Shown here: positions 1 through 5,253 of the stretch, piece after piece
Layout of the letters: every line of letters starts with the position of its first letter
How positions within the stretch are numbered: position 1 is the stretch's first letter
From: Acidilobaceae archaeon
GTDB lineage: Archaea > Thermoproteota > Thermoprotei_A > Sulfolobales > Acidilobaceae
NCBI GenBank assembly: GCA_027057815.1
Contig: JALURD010000072.1
Span: 1 to 5,651 of the forward strand
Length of the DNA stretch: 5,651 nt
Direction of reading: 5' to 3'
Made by a program: the position numbers and the translations under genes
Notes under the pieces: generated by a model
Databases searched by the model: none
What the model was told of the DNA's origin: nothing
Seen by the model: the letters and a program-made list of their open reading frames with translations, nothing else

Positions 1-198
1 CACGACTACGGCGCGGAAGTGGTCTCCTACCAGCACCAGATGCTCGAAGCGGGCCTCTGCGTCACCACGATCATAGTGAAGGGATCCCCCACCTACACTG
101 CACCCCTCGCTAGGAGCCTCAGGGGAGTCAGAGGTGTCATCGAGGTGAGGCTCCTAGGGGTTGCCTCAATGAAGAAGCAGGAAGAGGAACCCGCCTAG
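1..198 (+). CDS. NikR-like metal-responsive regulator, C-terminal fragment (5' end outside the window)
   Basis: The frame is open from base 1 to TAG at 196-198, giving 65 residues with no start inside the window. The pattern fits the tetramerising, nickel-binding ACT-like domain of NikR: a beta hairpin (about residues 6-28, ending VTTIIVKG), a helix rich in small residues and Arg (31-42), then RGVRGVIEVRLL as the last strand. Aligned by eye to E. coli NikR, His12 matches ligand His87 and Cys20 matches ligand Cys95 with identical spacing. The position of ligand His89 holds Met14. In NikR proteins this domain senses Ni(II) and controls an N-terminal ribbon-helix-helix DNA-binding domain, which here would lie upstream of the window. 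A short charged tail (MKKQEEEPA) follows the domain. The stop shares a CTAG with the stop of the converging gene. The family call rests on a short stretch; metal identity and regulated genes are unknown. Confidence 0.55.
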   Translation, partial: HDYGAEVVSYQHQMLEAGLCVTTIIVKGSPTYTAPLARSLRGVRGVIEVRLLGVASMKKQEEEPA

Positions 199-794
199 AG
201 GAAGGGCTCCACCATACGGTCAACAGCGTGTATCGGCGGGAGCTCGGAGATCCTTTTAGCCTGGAAGGTAACCATGACCGCGTGCTCATCAGGCAGGTAT
301 GCCCAGTCACCGCCACGTATCTTAAGGCCTCTAGGGGGCTCAACACCCTCCTCAAGATAGTAGTAGACCTCCATTATCACGCTCCTCGGACTCCAGTTCA
401 GCCTAACCTTGTCAGCAAGCAAGTCGCTACCCTCGAGAGCCACTAGCTCAACCTCTATACTTGGAGCATCGGGGTCGAACTCAAGCGTCTCAAGCTCGAA
501 GCGGCCAACAGCTCGGAGCTTCCACAAGAGAGGCTCCAGCACACCCCTCCAAGCCTCCACTCCATAGTAGACTAGCTCCTCGAAGACACTGTCAGCCATG
601 TGCTCCTTCTTAACCCTAAGCTTACTCGCTAGATCCGCAAGGATACCCTTATAACTGGCGACCACGTCGATAAGCTTCGACGCCGCCTCCTCAGCCGTAA
701 CACCGAGGGTAGTAGCTATCTCCTCGAAGGCCTCGTAAGCCTCCCTGGAAAGTTTAATCCTGATTTCAATCTCACCTGATCCACTCAAACACAT
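195..794 (-). CDS. Uncharacterised protein with ribbon-helix-helix-like N-terminus
   Basis: This is an open frame of 199 codons with archaeal-looking composition. I do not recognise the whole protein. Residues 8-47 read as a short strand (EIEIRIKLS) followed by two helices with the pattern EAYEAFEEIATTLGVTAEEA, which resembles a CopG/Arc-type ribbon-helix-helix domain. Residues 50-97 look helical. Residues 98-199 alternate strands and turns (for example FELETLEF, SIEVELVAL, SVIMEVYYY, HAVMVTFQA) and end in a Pro-containing segment. There are no membrane segments and no catalytic motif I can name. For the start, ATG at 792-794 is only one base from the ribosome site GGAGGTG (796-802). TTG two codons further in (786-788) has a 7-base spacer and may be the true start. 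The gene converges on the NikR-like gene, overlapping it by four bases. A DNA-binding role is an inference from the N-terminus only. Confidence 0.75.
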   Translation of the reverse strand: MCLSGSGEIEIRIKLSREAYEAFEEIATTLGVTAEEAASKLIDVVASYKGILADLASKLRVKKEHMADSVFEELVYYGVEAWRGVLEPLLWKLRAVGRFELETLEFDPDAPSIEVELVALEGSDLLADKVRLNWSPRSVIMEVYYYLEEGVEPPRGLKIRGGDWAYLPDEHAVMVTFQAKRISELPPIHAVDRMVEPFL

Positions 795-795
795 A

Positions 796-802
796 CACCT
801 CC
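796..802 (-). promoter_or_regulatory. Ribosome binding site GGAGGTG of the 199-residue gene
   Basis: On the minus strand GGAGGTG is a full match to the complement of the archaeal 16S rRNA tail. It lies 1 base from the ATG at 794 and 7 bases from the in-frame TTG at 788. The spacing favours TTG as the start. Its first two bases form the end of a possible stem described in the leader entry. Confidence 0.7.
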
Positions 803-860
803 GCGGGGGACGCGGCTCGTCATGGGGTGGATCCAGCCATCACCCCGCCCATACCCGCGG
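801..860 (-). promoter_or_regulatory. Structured 5' leader (nested inverted repeats) before the 199-residue gene
   Basis: CCGCGGG (801-807) is a perfect 7-base inverted match to CCCGCGG (854-860). Inside it, GGGGTG (824-829) pairs with CACCCC (841-846) around an 11-base loop containing GGATCC. In the minus-strand transcript the outer stem closes directly on the ribosome site, taking up its first two G bases. The stretch is much more GC-rich than the DNA just beyond it. It could modulate translation of the downstream gene. It could also be a DNA-level operator or simply GC-rich chance pairing. A weak TATA-like AATAAG lies just upstream, around 869-874. Confidence 0.35.
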
Positions 861-862
861 GC

Positions 863-1039
863 GGGCTAGCTTATTGGAGTCACCACTCACAGCCGCGCCC
901 TACACCTATAGGAATTGCCATGGCGGTTTTAGCGGTATCTTTCTAGGCCATGATTTAGGCTTCGATTACTATTCGGGGTCTAATTTAATTTAGTGGAATT
1001 TTGAAGAGTTTCTTAACAGGCAGAGACGGCATAGACACC
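863..1039. other. Intergenic stretch without a recognisable gene
   Basis: This lies between the divergently transcribed 199-residue gene and the small membrane-protein gene. It becomes AT-rich to the right, with TAATTTAATTTA at 981-992. The longest start-to-stop frame I noticed on the + strand is eight codons from ATG at 920. I see no tRNA-like fold, no complete C/D-box pair and no repeat array. It probably holds only upstream promoter sequence for the flanking genes. Confidence 0.6.
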
Positions 1040-1046
1040 TTTAAAT
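1040..1046 (+). promoter_or_regulatory. TATA box for the small membrane-protein gene
   Basis: TTTAAAT is a good archaeal TATA element. Counting about 26 bases from its centre puts the transcript start near 1069. That leaves a leader of roughly 18 bases before the ATG at 1087, with room for the ribosome site at 1076-1081. Confidence 0.6.
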
Positions 1047-1075
1047 CCTTACCTTGTTTTTATGATATTGTTGGA

Positions 1076-1081
1076 AGGTGG
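1076..1081 (+). promoter_or_regulatory. Ribosome binding site deciding the start at 1087
   Basis: AGGTGG matches part of the GGAGGTG consensus. The core GGTG (1077-1080) is 6 bases from the ATG at 1087. The earlier in-frame GTG at 1078 lies inside this site and so is unlikely to be the start. Confidence 0.6.
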
Positions 1082-1086
1082 GTATA

Positions 1087-1410
1087 ATGAATAGGGACCA
1101 GGCTATAGGGGCAGCACTTACGATAGGGTCTATAGGCTTCCTAGTTGTATACGTCTACCTCTTGTTCTTCACTGACTATAGCATGTATGTATTGAAAATA
1201 ACAGCTTTAGTTGCAGTAGGCGGAGTTGCTGGCATACTAGCTTGGATAGGCTACACTTTAGCTACGACACCCCCACCGAAGCCCATCGAGGAAATTGAGA
1301 AGGAGATTGAAGAGGAGCTTAAGAAGCTGGAGCAGGAGCTCAAGGAGCAAGAAGAGAAGGAAAAGCCTGAAGGTAAGGGATCAGAAGAATTAGAGGAGGC
1401 GAAAAAGTGA
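1087..1410 (+). CDS. Small membrane protein with two transmembrane helices and a charged coiled-coil tail
   Basis: The protein has 107 residues. Two hydrophobic segments, about residues 6-28 and 33-58, form a hairpin with a very short outer loop (TDYSMY). A proline-rich hinge (TPPPKP, 61-66) follows. Residues 67-93 are a Glu/Lys heptad-like stretch typical of a single alpha helix or coiled coil, and the last 14 residues are charged and probably disordered. By the positive-inside pattern, both ends would lie in the cytoplasm, leaving the coiled coil free to bind another protein or RNA. I do not recognise a named family with confidence. The abrupt change from lipid helices to a charged helix suggests a scaffold or adaptor rather than an enzyme. 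Start chosen at ATG 1087 from the ribosome site. The gene stands alone with its own TATA box and converges on the epimerase gene. Confidence 0.8.
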   Translation: MNRDQAIGAALTIGSIGFLVVYVYLLFFTDYSMYVLKITALVAVGGVAGILAWIGYTLATTPPPKPIEEIEKEIEEELKKLEQELKEQEEKEKPEGKGSEELEEAKK

Positions 1411-1434
1411 GAAGTCTCCAGGTTCAAAAGACGA

Positions 1435-1450
1435 GGATAACGCTTTATCC
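1435..1450. repeat. Small hairpin between convergent genes
   Basis: GGATAA (1435-1440) and TTATCC (1445-1450) form a 6-base inverted repeat with a 4-base loop, 24 bases after the stop of the membrane-protein gene. It may contribute to ending or protecting that transcript. A chance match of this size is quite possible. Confidence 0.25.
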
Positions 1451-1480
1451 CTTAACTATGCTTCGTGTATGAGTAGCACA

Positions 1481-1489
1481 ATAAAAGAA
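1481..1489 (-). terminator. T-rich terminator candidate after the epimerase gene
   Basis: On the minus strand TTCTTTTAT begins about 10 bases after the epimerase stop codon. Archaeal RNA polymerase often terminates at such T-rich runs without a hairpin. The run is short, so the call is tentative. Confidence 0.35.
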
Positions 1490-1498
1490 GTCACTCAC

Positions 1499-2467
1499 CT
1501 ATAACCCTGTCTTTGAAGTATTGAAATATTCTATTGTTGCCTTGAGGCCCTCTTCCAGTCCTACCTTAGGCGACCAGCCTAACTCCTCGCGGGCCTTTGA
1601 TATGTCGGCTACGCTCCTCCTTACGTCCACCCTCCTAGGTGGCGCTCTCCTGGGCTTGGGGCACCTGCCCACTAGGGTGCATAGTAGCCTGAAGAGGTCG
1701 AGTACACTCGTCTCCACACCGCTTCCAACGTTGTATACACCTGACGCCTTGGCGGTGAGCGCCTTTACGTGGGCCTCTGCAACGTCTCCCACGTAGACGA
1801 AGTCCCTCGTCTGGAGGCCGTCGCCGTATATGATGGGGGCCTCCCCTGATAGGAGTGCGTGAATGAACTTGTATACTACTCCCGCGTAGGGGCCGGGCCT
1901 CATCCTGGGCCCGTAAGCGTTGAAGACTCTAAGCGCTGCCACCCTTAGACCATACTCCTTCCTGTAGATGATGGCCGTCTTTTCGGCTGCCAGCTTGCTT
2001 AGACCGTAAAGGTTGACCGGCTCCAGGGGGTGATCTTCCCTGACGGGGAGACTCCGGGGCTCGCCATACACCGCGGCGCTCGAGGTGACCACCACAGCGT
2101 CTACGTCTAGCTTGACTGCAGCCTCCATAACGTTAACTGTGCCGCCAACGTTAACCTCCATAGCCTTAAAGGGGATCCTCCGAGCCTCCTCAACACTAAC
2201 CACGGCGGCTAGGTGGACTATCCCCTCAGGCCTCCCAGGCAGTGAGGCTTTCAACTCCCCTACGAAGCCTCGGTGAGAGACGCTTAGCTTCAAAAGCTCC
2301 ACCTTACCAGTTGACTTAGCATGCTTCAAGTTGGCCTCCGAACCGCTGGATAAATCGTCAACTATAACCACTTCGAACCCCATTGAGGTCAGCTTATCCA
2401 CAACATGGCTCCCAATGAATCCAGCACCACCGGTTACTATTACCAAGCCCAAGGCGCTGCATCCCAT
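1499..2467 (-). CDS. NAD-dependent sugar-nucleotide epimerase/dehydratase (GalE-like extended SDR)
   Basis: At 322 residues this is a normal length for the extended short-chain dehydrogenase family. The Rossmann dinucleotide site is TGGAGFIGSH (12-21), followed by VDDLSSG (36-42), where the acidic pair favours NAD over NADP. HLAAVVSV (85-92) and the SSAAVYG stretch (129-135) carry the active-site serine. The catalytic pair is Tyr154 and Lys158 (YGLSK). RVFNAYGPR (180-188) and GDGLQTRDFVYVGDV (215-229) contact the nucleotide-sugar. The end has the usual DVRRSVADISKAREELGW pattern. Members act in the cytosol on UDP- or dTDP-sugars, commonly UDP-glucose/UDP-galactose, feeding glycan or glycolipid synthesis. 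The exact substrate cannot be read here. There is no good ribosome site before ATG 2467. TTG at codon 6 or 8 would give the short N-terminus more usual in the family, so the start is uncertain. The gene is divergent from the cupin gene. Confidence 0.92.
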   Translation of the reverse strand: MGCSALGLVIVTGGAGFIGSHVVDKLTSMGFEVVIVDDLSSGSEANLKHAKSTGKVELLKLSVSHRGFVGELKASLPGRPEGIVHLAAVVSVEEARRIPFKAMEVNVGGTVNVMEAAVKLDVDAVVVTSSAAVYGEPRSLPVREDHPLEPVNLYGLSKLAAEKTAIIYRKEYGLRVAALRVFNAYGPRMRPGPYAGVVYKFIHALLSGEAPIIYGDGLQTRDFVYVGDVAEAHVKALTAKASGVYNVGSGVETSVLDLFRLLCTLVGRCPKPRRAPPRRVDVRRSVADISKAREELGWSPKVGLEEGLKATIEYFNTSKTGL

Positions 2468-2550
2468 TCAAGCAATACTTGGGGGCCCAGGCAAAAAGGC
2501 CTGAAGACTGCATGTCGGCGCTTAGCGTGACACTCAAGTAGTAGGTAGCC

Positions 2551-2556
2551 TAAAAT
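2551..2556 (+). promoter_or_regulatory. TATA box for leaderless transcription of the cupin gene
   Basis: TAAAAT is centred about 26 bases before GTG 2580, which is the expected distance from TATA box to transcript start in archaea. The mRNA would then begin at or next to the start codon. This fits the absence of a ribosome site before that GTG. The 112-base gap also has to serve the divergent epimerase, for which only weak elements are visible (minus-strand CTTTTTGCC near 2491-2499). Confidence 0.45.
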
Positions 2557-2579
2557 GCATTAGAGAAAACGGCATCTTC

Positions 2580-2960
2580 GTGAGACCTCTATGGGTGGTA
2601 TCTGTGGGTGAGTATAGAGAGGTAATGAGTGGCGTGCGAATGAGGCTAGTTCACTGTGACGAAGGGTTACTAGTGGTTGAAACCGTCCTAGATGAGGGTA
2701 GTGAAGTCCCCAGGCACTCCCACAGCTCAAGCCAGCTAACCATTCTCCTCGAGGGACTTCTACTCTTTGGAGTCGAGGGTAAGGGTGAGCGTGTGCTCAG
2801 GCCCGGAGACTACGTCATCGTGCCGGGCGGCACTGTGCACTGGGCTAGGGCTCTTAGGGCCTCCGTAGTCCTCGACTTGAACTGGCCGCTAACACCTGAG
2901 AGGAGAGAGTTAGCGGAGAAGCTTGGTGGTTGCAGTAGGGCTACCTTGGGAGGCGGCTAG
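2580..2960 (+). CDS. Single-domain cupin protein
   Basis: This 126-residue protein carries both cupin motifs. Motif 1 is G40-x5-H46-x-H48-x3-Q52-x6-G59, with Gln in place of the usual metal-binding Glu. Motif 2 is G76-x5-P82-x-G84-x2-H87. His46, His48 and His87 would hold a metal, with Gln52 as a possible fourth ligand. The fold is a small cytosolic beta barrel. Functions in the family range from dioxygenases and sugar isomerases to ligand sensors, so no reaction can be assigned. GTG 2580 is chosen because a TATA box sits 26 bases upstream, fitting a leaderless mRNA. GTG 2604, preceded by GGGTGG, is an alternative that would remove eight residues without harming the barrel. The neighbouring divergent epimerase hints weakly at sugar chemistry. 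The stop codon shares CTAG with the stop of the ATPase gene. Confidence 0.85.
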   Translation: MRPLWVVSVGEYREVMSGVRMRLVHCDEGLLVVETVLDEGSEVPRHSHSSSQLTILLEGLLLFGVEGKGERVLRPGDYVIVPGGTVHWARALRASVVLDLNWPLTPERRELAEKLGGCSRATLGGG

Positions 2961-3733
2961 ATCCACCTTTTACTCCTATGATACCATTTCAGGTTCTTGT
3001 AGCTACGCTTGGTCTTGCTTATGCCGAGGTAGAACTCTTTTATGTCCTTGTCCTCCCTCAATACTTCGGCTGGCCCCTCCATGACTACTCGGCCGTTTTC
3101 TATAACGTAGCCGTAGTCAGCTATCTCAAGCGCCTTCTTGGCGTTCTGCTCGGCTAGGAGCATTGTTATCCCCTCCCTCTCATGGATCTCCCTTATCGCC
3201 TCATATAGCATCGTGACTAGCTTGGGGGCGAGGCCTAGGCTAGGCTCGTCGAGTAGCATTATCCGCGGCTTCGCCAGGAGTGCGAGGCCTATTGCGAGCA
3301 TCTGTTGCTCTCCGCCGCTCAGGTAGCCCACCCTCACGTTCCTCCTAGCCTTTAGACGGGGGAAGTACTGGTAGACTATGTCGGGGTCGCCTCCCCACCT
3401 ATAGAGGACTGCGTCGATGTTCTCCTGGACGGTGAGCTCGTGGAATATTCTCCTGCCCTCGGCCACGTATACCAGGCCGTGGCTGCTGATGTCATCGGGG
3501 TCCCTGTTAGTGATGTTCTTGCCCTCGAGTACTATCTCGCCTTTAGTGACTCTGCCCCTCTCGAACTTTATGACGCCTGATATCGCCTTTAGCAGGGTGC
3601 TCTTGCCTGCCCCGTTAGGGCCTATTAGGGTGGTTATGCTGCCCTTCTCCACGCTAAGACTCAGATTCTTAATGACTAGAATGAAGGGGTGGTACATTAT
3701 CTCGACGTTCTTGACCTCAAGCATGGGGGGCAT
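2957..3733 (-). CDS. livF: LivF-like ATP-binding subunit of a branched-chain amino acid-type ABC importer
   Basis: This is the cytosolic ATPase that would power uptake together with a LivG-type partner. In the 258 residues from ATG 3733, Walker A is GPNGAGKST (38-46) and the ABC signature is LSGGEQQ (138-144). Walker B is IMLLDEP (158-164), with catalytic Glu163. The Q-loop position reads VAEGRRIF, with Glu92, and the switch reads LLAEQN rather than carrying His. Both are typical of LivF rather than LivG. Length exceeds the roughly 235 residues usual for LivF because of a basic tail of 19 residues (KTKRSYKNLK onward). A frame extends back to TTG 3748, but ATG 3733 has GGGGTG at a 7-base spacing and is preferred; ATG 3724 is also possible. 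The gene lies 75 bases after the binding-protein gene. It overlaps the convergent cupin gene by four bases. Substrate of the system is not determined by this subunit. Confidence 0.9.
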   Translation of the reverse strand: MPPMLEVKNVEIMYHPFILVIKNLSLSVEKGSITTLIGPNGAGKSTLLKAISGVIKFERGRVTKGEIVLEGKNITNRDPDDISSHGLVYVAEGRRIFHELTVQENIDAVLYRWGGDPDIVYQYFPRLKARRNVRVGYLSGGEQQMLAIGLALLAKPRIMLLDEPSLGLAPKLVTMLYEAIREIHEREGITMLLAEQNAKKALEIADYGYVIENGRVVMEGPAEVLREDKDIKEFYLGISKTKRSYKNLKWYHRSKRWI

Positions 3734-3740
3734 AACGGGA

Positions 3741-3777
3741 CACCCCAAATAATGTAATTAGGTGCGGAAATAAAAAG
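3741..3777 (-). promoter_or_regulatory. TATA-like element and ribosome site of the LivF-like gene
   Basis: On the minus strand CTTTTTATTT (3768-3777) is followed about 26 bases later by the ribosome site GGGGTG (3741-3746). The ATG follows at 3733. Transcription from here would begin near 3747 and give a very short leader. The same T-run lies about 30 bases after the binding-protein stop and could instead, or also, act as a terminator for that gene. Confidence 0.4.
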
Positions 3778-3808
3778 CTGGATGTGATACTAGTGGGATA
3801 AGCGTGCC

Positions 3809-5158
3809 TCACCCGCCACCCTTGGCGGTGATCATGGCGCAGTCGATGCCTTCAGGCGCCTTCTCGGGTCCTATCAGCTTGAAGTTACCGTTCTCGTCAA
3901 GCAGTACTAGGTAGGCCTGCTTGCTGGGCACATGATAGCCTGGGCAGAATCTTGCAGGCGCTACGAGGCCCTTGAAGTCGAAGGGCTCGCCCTGGCAGGA
4001 GGACTCGAGGGCAGCCTTCAAGGCCTCGCCTCCCTTAGTTAAGAGGTCCTGCGATGTCGTCCTTTCTATCGCCTGTACCAGGAGCCACGCGCTTAGGAAG
4101 CCCTGTAGGAACCGCAGGTTGACGTCGCTCTCGGGGATCCCTGCGGCCCTGGCGGCTTCATAGACCATTGTTATGCCCTCAACTCCCTGCTGCTTGGCTA
4201 TGATGGGGTATATGAAGGGGGAGACTCCCATGACCTTGCCGAAGCCCTCCTGGCCTATGAGGTCTTTGCTTCTCTCGTCGAAGCCCCACACGTTGGTTAT
4301 CATCACGGCTTTTAATCCGTGTTTAGCCATGGCCTTGGCTGCAAGTGAGCAGCTCGTTATGGTGTTGCCGCACCAGACGTAGTCGACGTCCCCTCCAGTC
4401 TTCTCAATGAGAGTGAGTATGACTCTATCGGCGTCGGCTTCAGTGGCCTTCAGGGGTAGGTCTATTTCAGCCACTACCTGTAGACCCAGCTTCTGAGCGG
4501 CCTGCTTTATCGCGTCTATAGGGCTCCTCGAGTAGGCCACTTTGGTGTCATATAGTAGCGCGAGCTTGGCTCCCGGCTTAGTCTTAGCCACCCAGTTTAT
4601 CGCTATACACGCTTGCGTGCTATAGTCCGGTGGAACGTAGAAGTTGAACGGCTTAACCGAGAGCTTTGCAGAGTAGCTGGCCGATATGTAGACTATCTTA
4701 TCTCTTATGATGGTGTCTGATAGCTTCTCGGTATCCGCCGTACCCCAGCCGAGGACTGCTATCACGTTGTACTTGTCCCTGAACTCCTTATAGTACTCCT
4801 CGGCCCTTGTAGGGTTGTAGGCGTAGTCCCTCTTAATCCACTCTAGCTTGACCCTGACCCCGTCCTTGGTGTAGATGCCCTTCTCGTTGAAGTATTTGAG
4901 TGCAGCTATGACTCCCTGAGCGTATGAGACGCCTACGTCCGAAGTCGGGCCGGTCTCATCCACGAGGACGCCGATCTTGATTGTTATCTCCTTCGGGGCC
5001 GTCGCAGTTGGAGTAGTCCCGGTTACGGTGGCTGCCGGGGTCGTTGTAGTGGTAGTCTCTACTTCCTCGCCCCCGGGGGCTCTGGTGAGGAAGTAGGCTG
5101 CCCCGACTAGGATAACGAGTAAGACTACTGCAATAGCCACATACCTGGATGCCGCCAA
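3809..5158 (-). CDS. LivK-like solute-binding protein of a branched-chain amino acid-type ABC importer
   Basis: At 449 residues this belongs to the type I periplasmic binding fold (Leu/Ile/Val-binding, Peripla_BP_6). It should sit outside the cell, tethered to the membrane, and hand a small solute to the permease. Residues 6-24 form a hydrophobic anchor with no lipobox cysteine. Residues 35-54 are a Thr/Pro/Ala-rich stalk, likely glycosylated, as is common in archaeal binding proteins. The domain starts at ITIKIGVLVDETGPTSD (58-74). The ligand-loop regions are GWGTADTEK (137-145) and ISASYSAK (158-165). Six cysteines (184, 263, 270, 388, 405, 440) could form disulfides in this extracellular domain. 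The start is TTG 5158, chosen for GGTGGGA four bases upstream and because it leads straight into the anchor. The promoter upstream is strong. The substrate may be an amino acid or another small polar compound; homologues bind amides, urea or aromatics too. Confidence 0.92.
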   Translation of the reverse strand: MAASRYVAIAVVLLVILVGAAYFLTRAPGGEEVETTTTTTPAATVTGTTPTATAPKEITIKIGVLVDETGPTSDVGVSYAQGVIAALKYFNEKGIYTKDGVRVKLEWIKRDYAYNPTRAEEYYKEFRDKYNVIAVLGWGTADTEKLSDTIIRDKIVYISASYSAKLSVKPFNFYVPPDYSTQACIAINWVAKTKPGAKLALLYDTKVAYSRSPIDAIKQAAQKLGLQVVAEIDLPLKATEADADRVILTLIEKTGGDVDYVWCGNTITSCSLAAKAMAKHGLKAVMITNVWGFDERSKDLIGQEGFGKVMGVSPFIYPIIAKQQGVEGITMVYEAARAAGIPESDVNLRFLQGFLSAWLLVQAIERTTSQDLLTKGGEALKAALESSCQGEPFDFKGLVAPARFCPGYHVPSKQAYLVLLDENGNFKLIGPEKAPEGIDCAMITAKGGG

Positions 5159-5162
5159 GGCT

Positions 5163-5213
5163 TCCCACCAGCCCTGGGCCTAGGAGGGTTTCCCACCGTT
5201 TCTACATCCCACC
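5163..5213 (-). repeat. Three copies of GGTGGGA in the binding-protein leader
   Basis: GGTGGGA occurs on the minus strand at 5163-5169, 5191-5197 and 5207-5213. The first is the ribosome site of the binding-protein gene. The other two flank the transcript start predicted near 5200. They may be regulator half-sites, decoy ribosome sites, or chance in G-rich DNA. Confidence 0.4.
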
Positions 5214-5221
5214 AAGATTGG

Positions 5222-5231
5222 ATAATATATT
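5222..5231 (-). promoter_or_regulatory. TATA box of the binding-protein gene
   Basis: AATATATTAT on the minus strand is the best TATA box in the window. It stands out from the GC-rich surroundings in the 169-base gap between the permease stop and the binding-protein start. The predicted transcript start is near 5200, giving a leader of about 40 bases. This argues that the binding protein is made from its own, probably strong, promoter. Confidence 0.65.
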
Positions 5232-5234
5232 TCT

Positions 5235-5250
5235 TACTCTTTTAGGAGTA
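5235..5250. promoter_or_regulatory. Inverted repeat just upstream of the TATA box (candidate operator)
   Basis: TACTC (5235-5239) and GAGTA (5246-5250) are perfect inverted arms around a 6-base centre. The site starts 4 bases upstream of the TATA box of the binding-protein gene, where the TFB recognition element lies. A protein bound here could block or aid assembly of the transcription complex. No regulator family is identified. Confidence 0.35.
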
Positions 5251-5253
5251 TGT

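Noticed and set aside
228..446. Open frame on the + strand opposite the 199-residue gene
   Set aside because: It is antisense to a better supported gene, has no ribosome site or TATA box, and its composition is not protein-like.
808..846. Possible C/D-box guide RNA on the minus strand (GTGATGG resembling a C box)
   Set aside because: The box deviates at its last position and no CTGA D box follows at a suitable distance.
920..946. Eight-codon + strand mini frame from ATG 920
   Set aside because: It is too short, has no ribosome site and is far upstream of the TATA box of the next gene.
1521..1796. Ser/Thr-rich open frames opposite the epimerase (also 2085-2276)
   Set aside because: They lie antisense to a gene with complete family motifs and have low-complexity composition typical of a shadow frame.
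2488..2503. CAGGC/GCCTG inverted repeat upstream of the epimerase
   Set aside because: It has only five pairs around an A-rich loop. It lies upstream of both divergent genes, where a terminator makes no sense, and it is short enough to be chance.
2957..3733. LivF-like ATPase seeming to lack the Q-loop Gln and switch His
   Set aside because: Glu in the PEGRRIF-like stretch and EQN in the switch region are usual for the LivF family, so this is not a defect.
3138..3752. Open frames on the + strand opposite the LivF-like gene
   Set aside because: The opposite strand encodes intact Walker A, signature and Walker B motifs; the + strand frames show no motif or start signal.
3972..4382. Open frames on the + strand opposite the binding-protein gene
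   Set aside because: They are short, antisense to a full-length binding protein, and carry no initiation signals.
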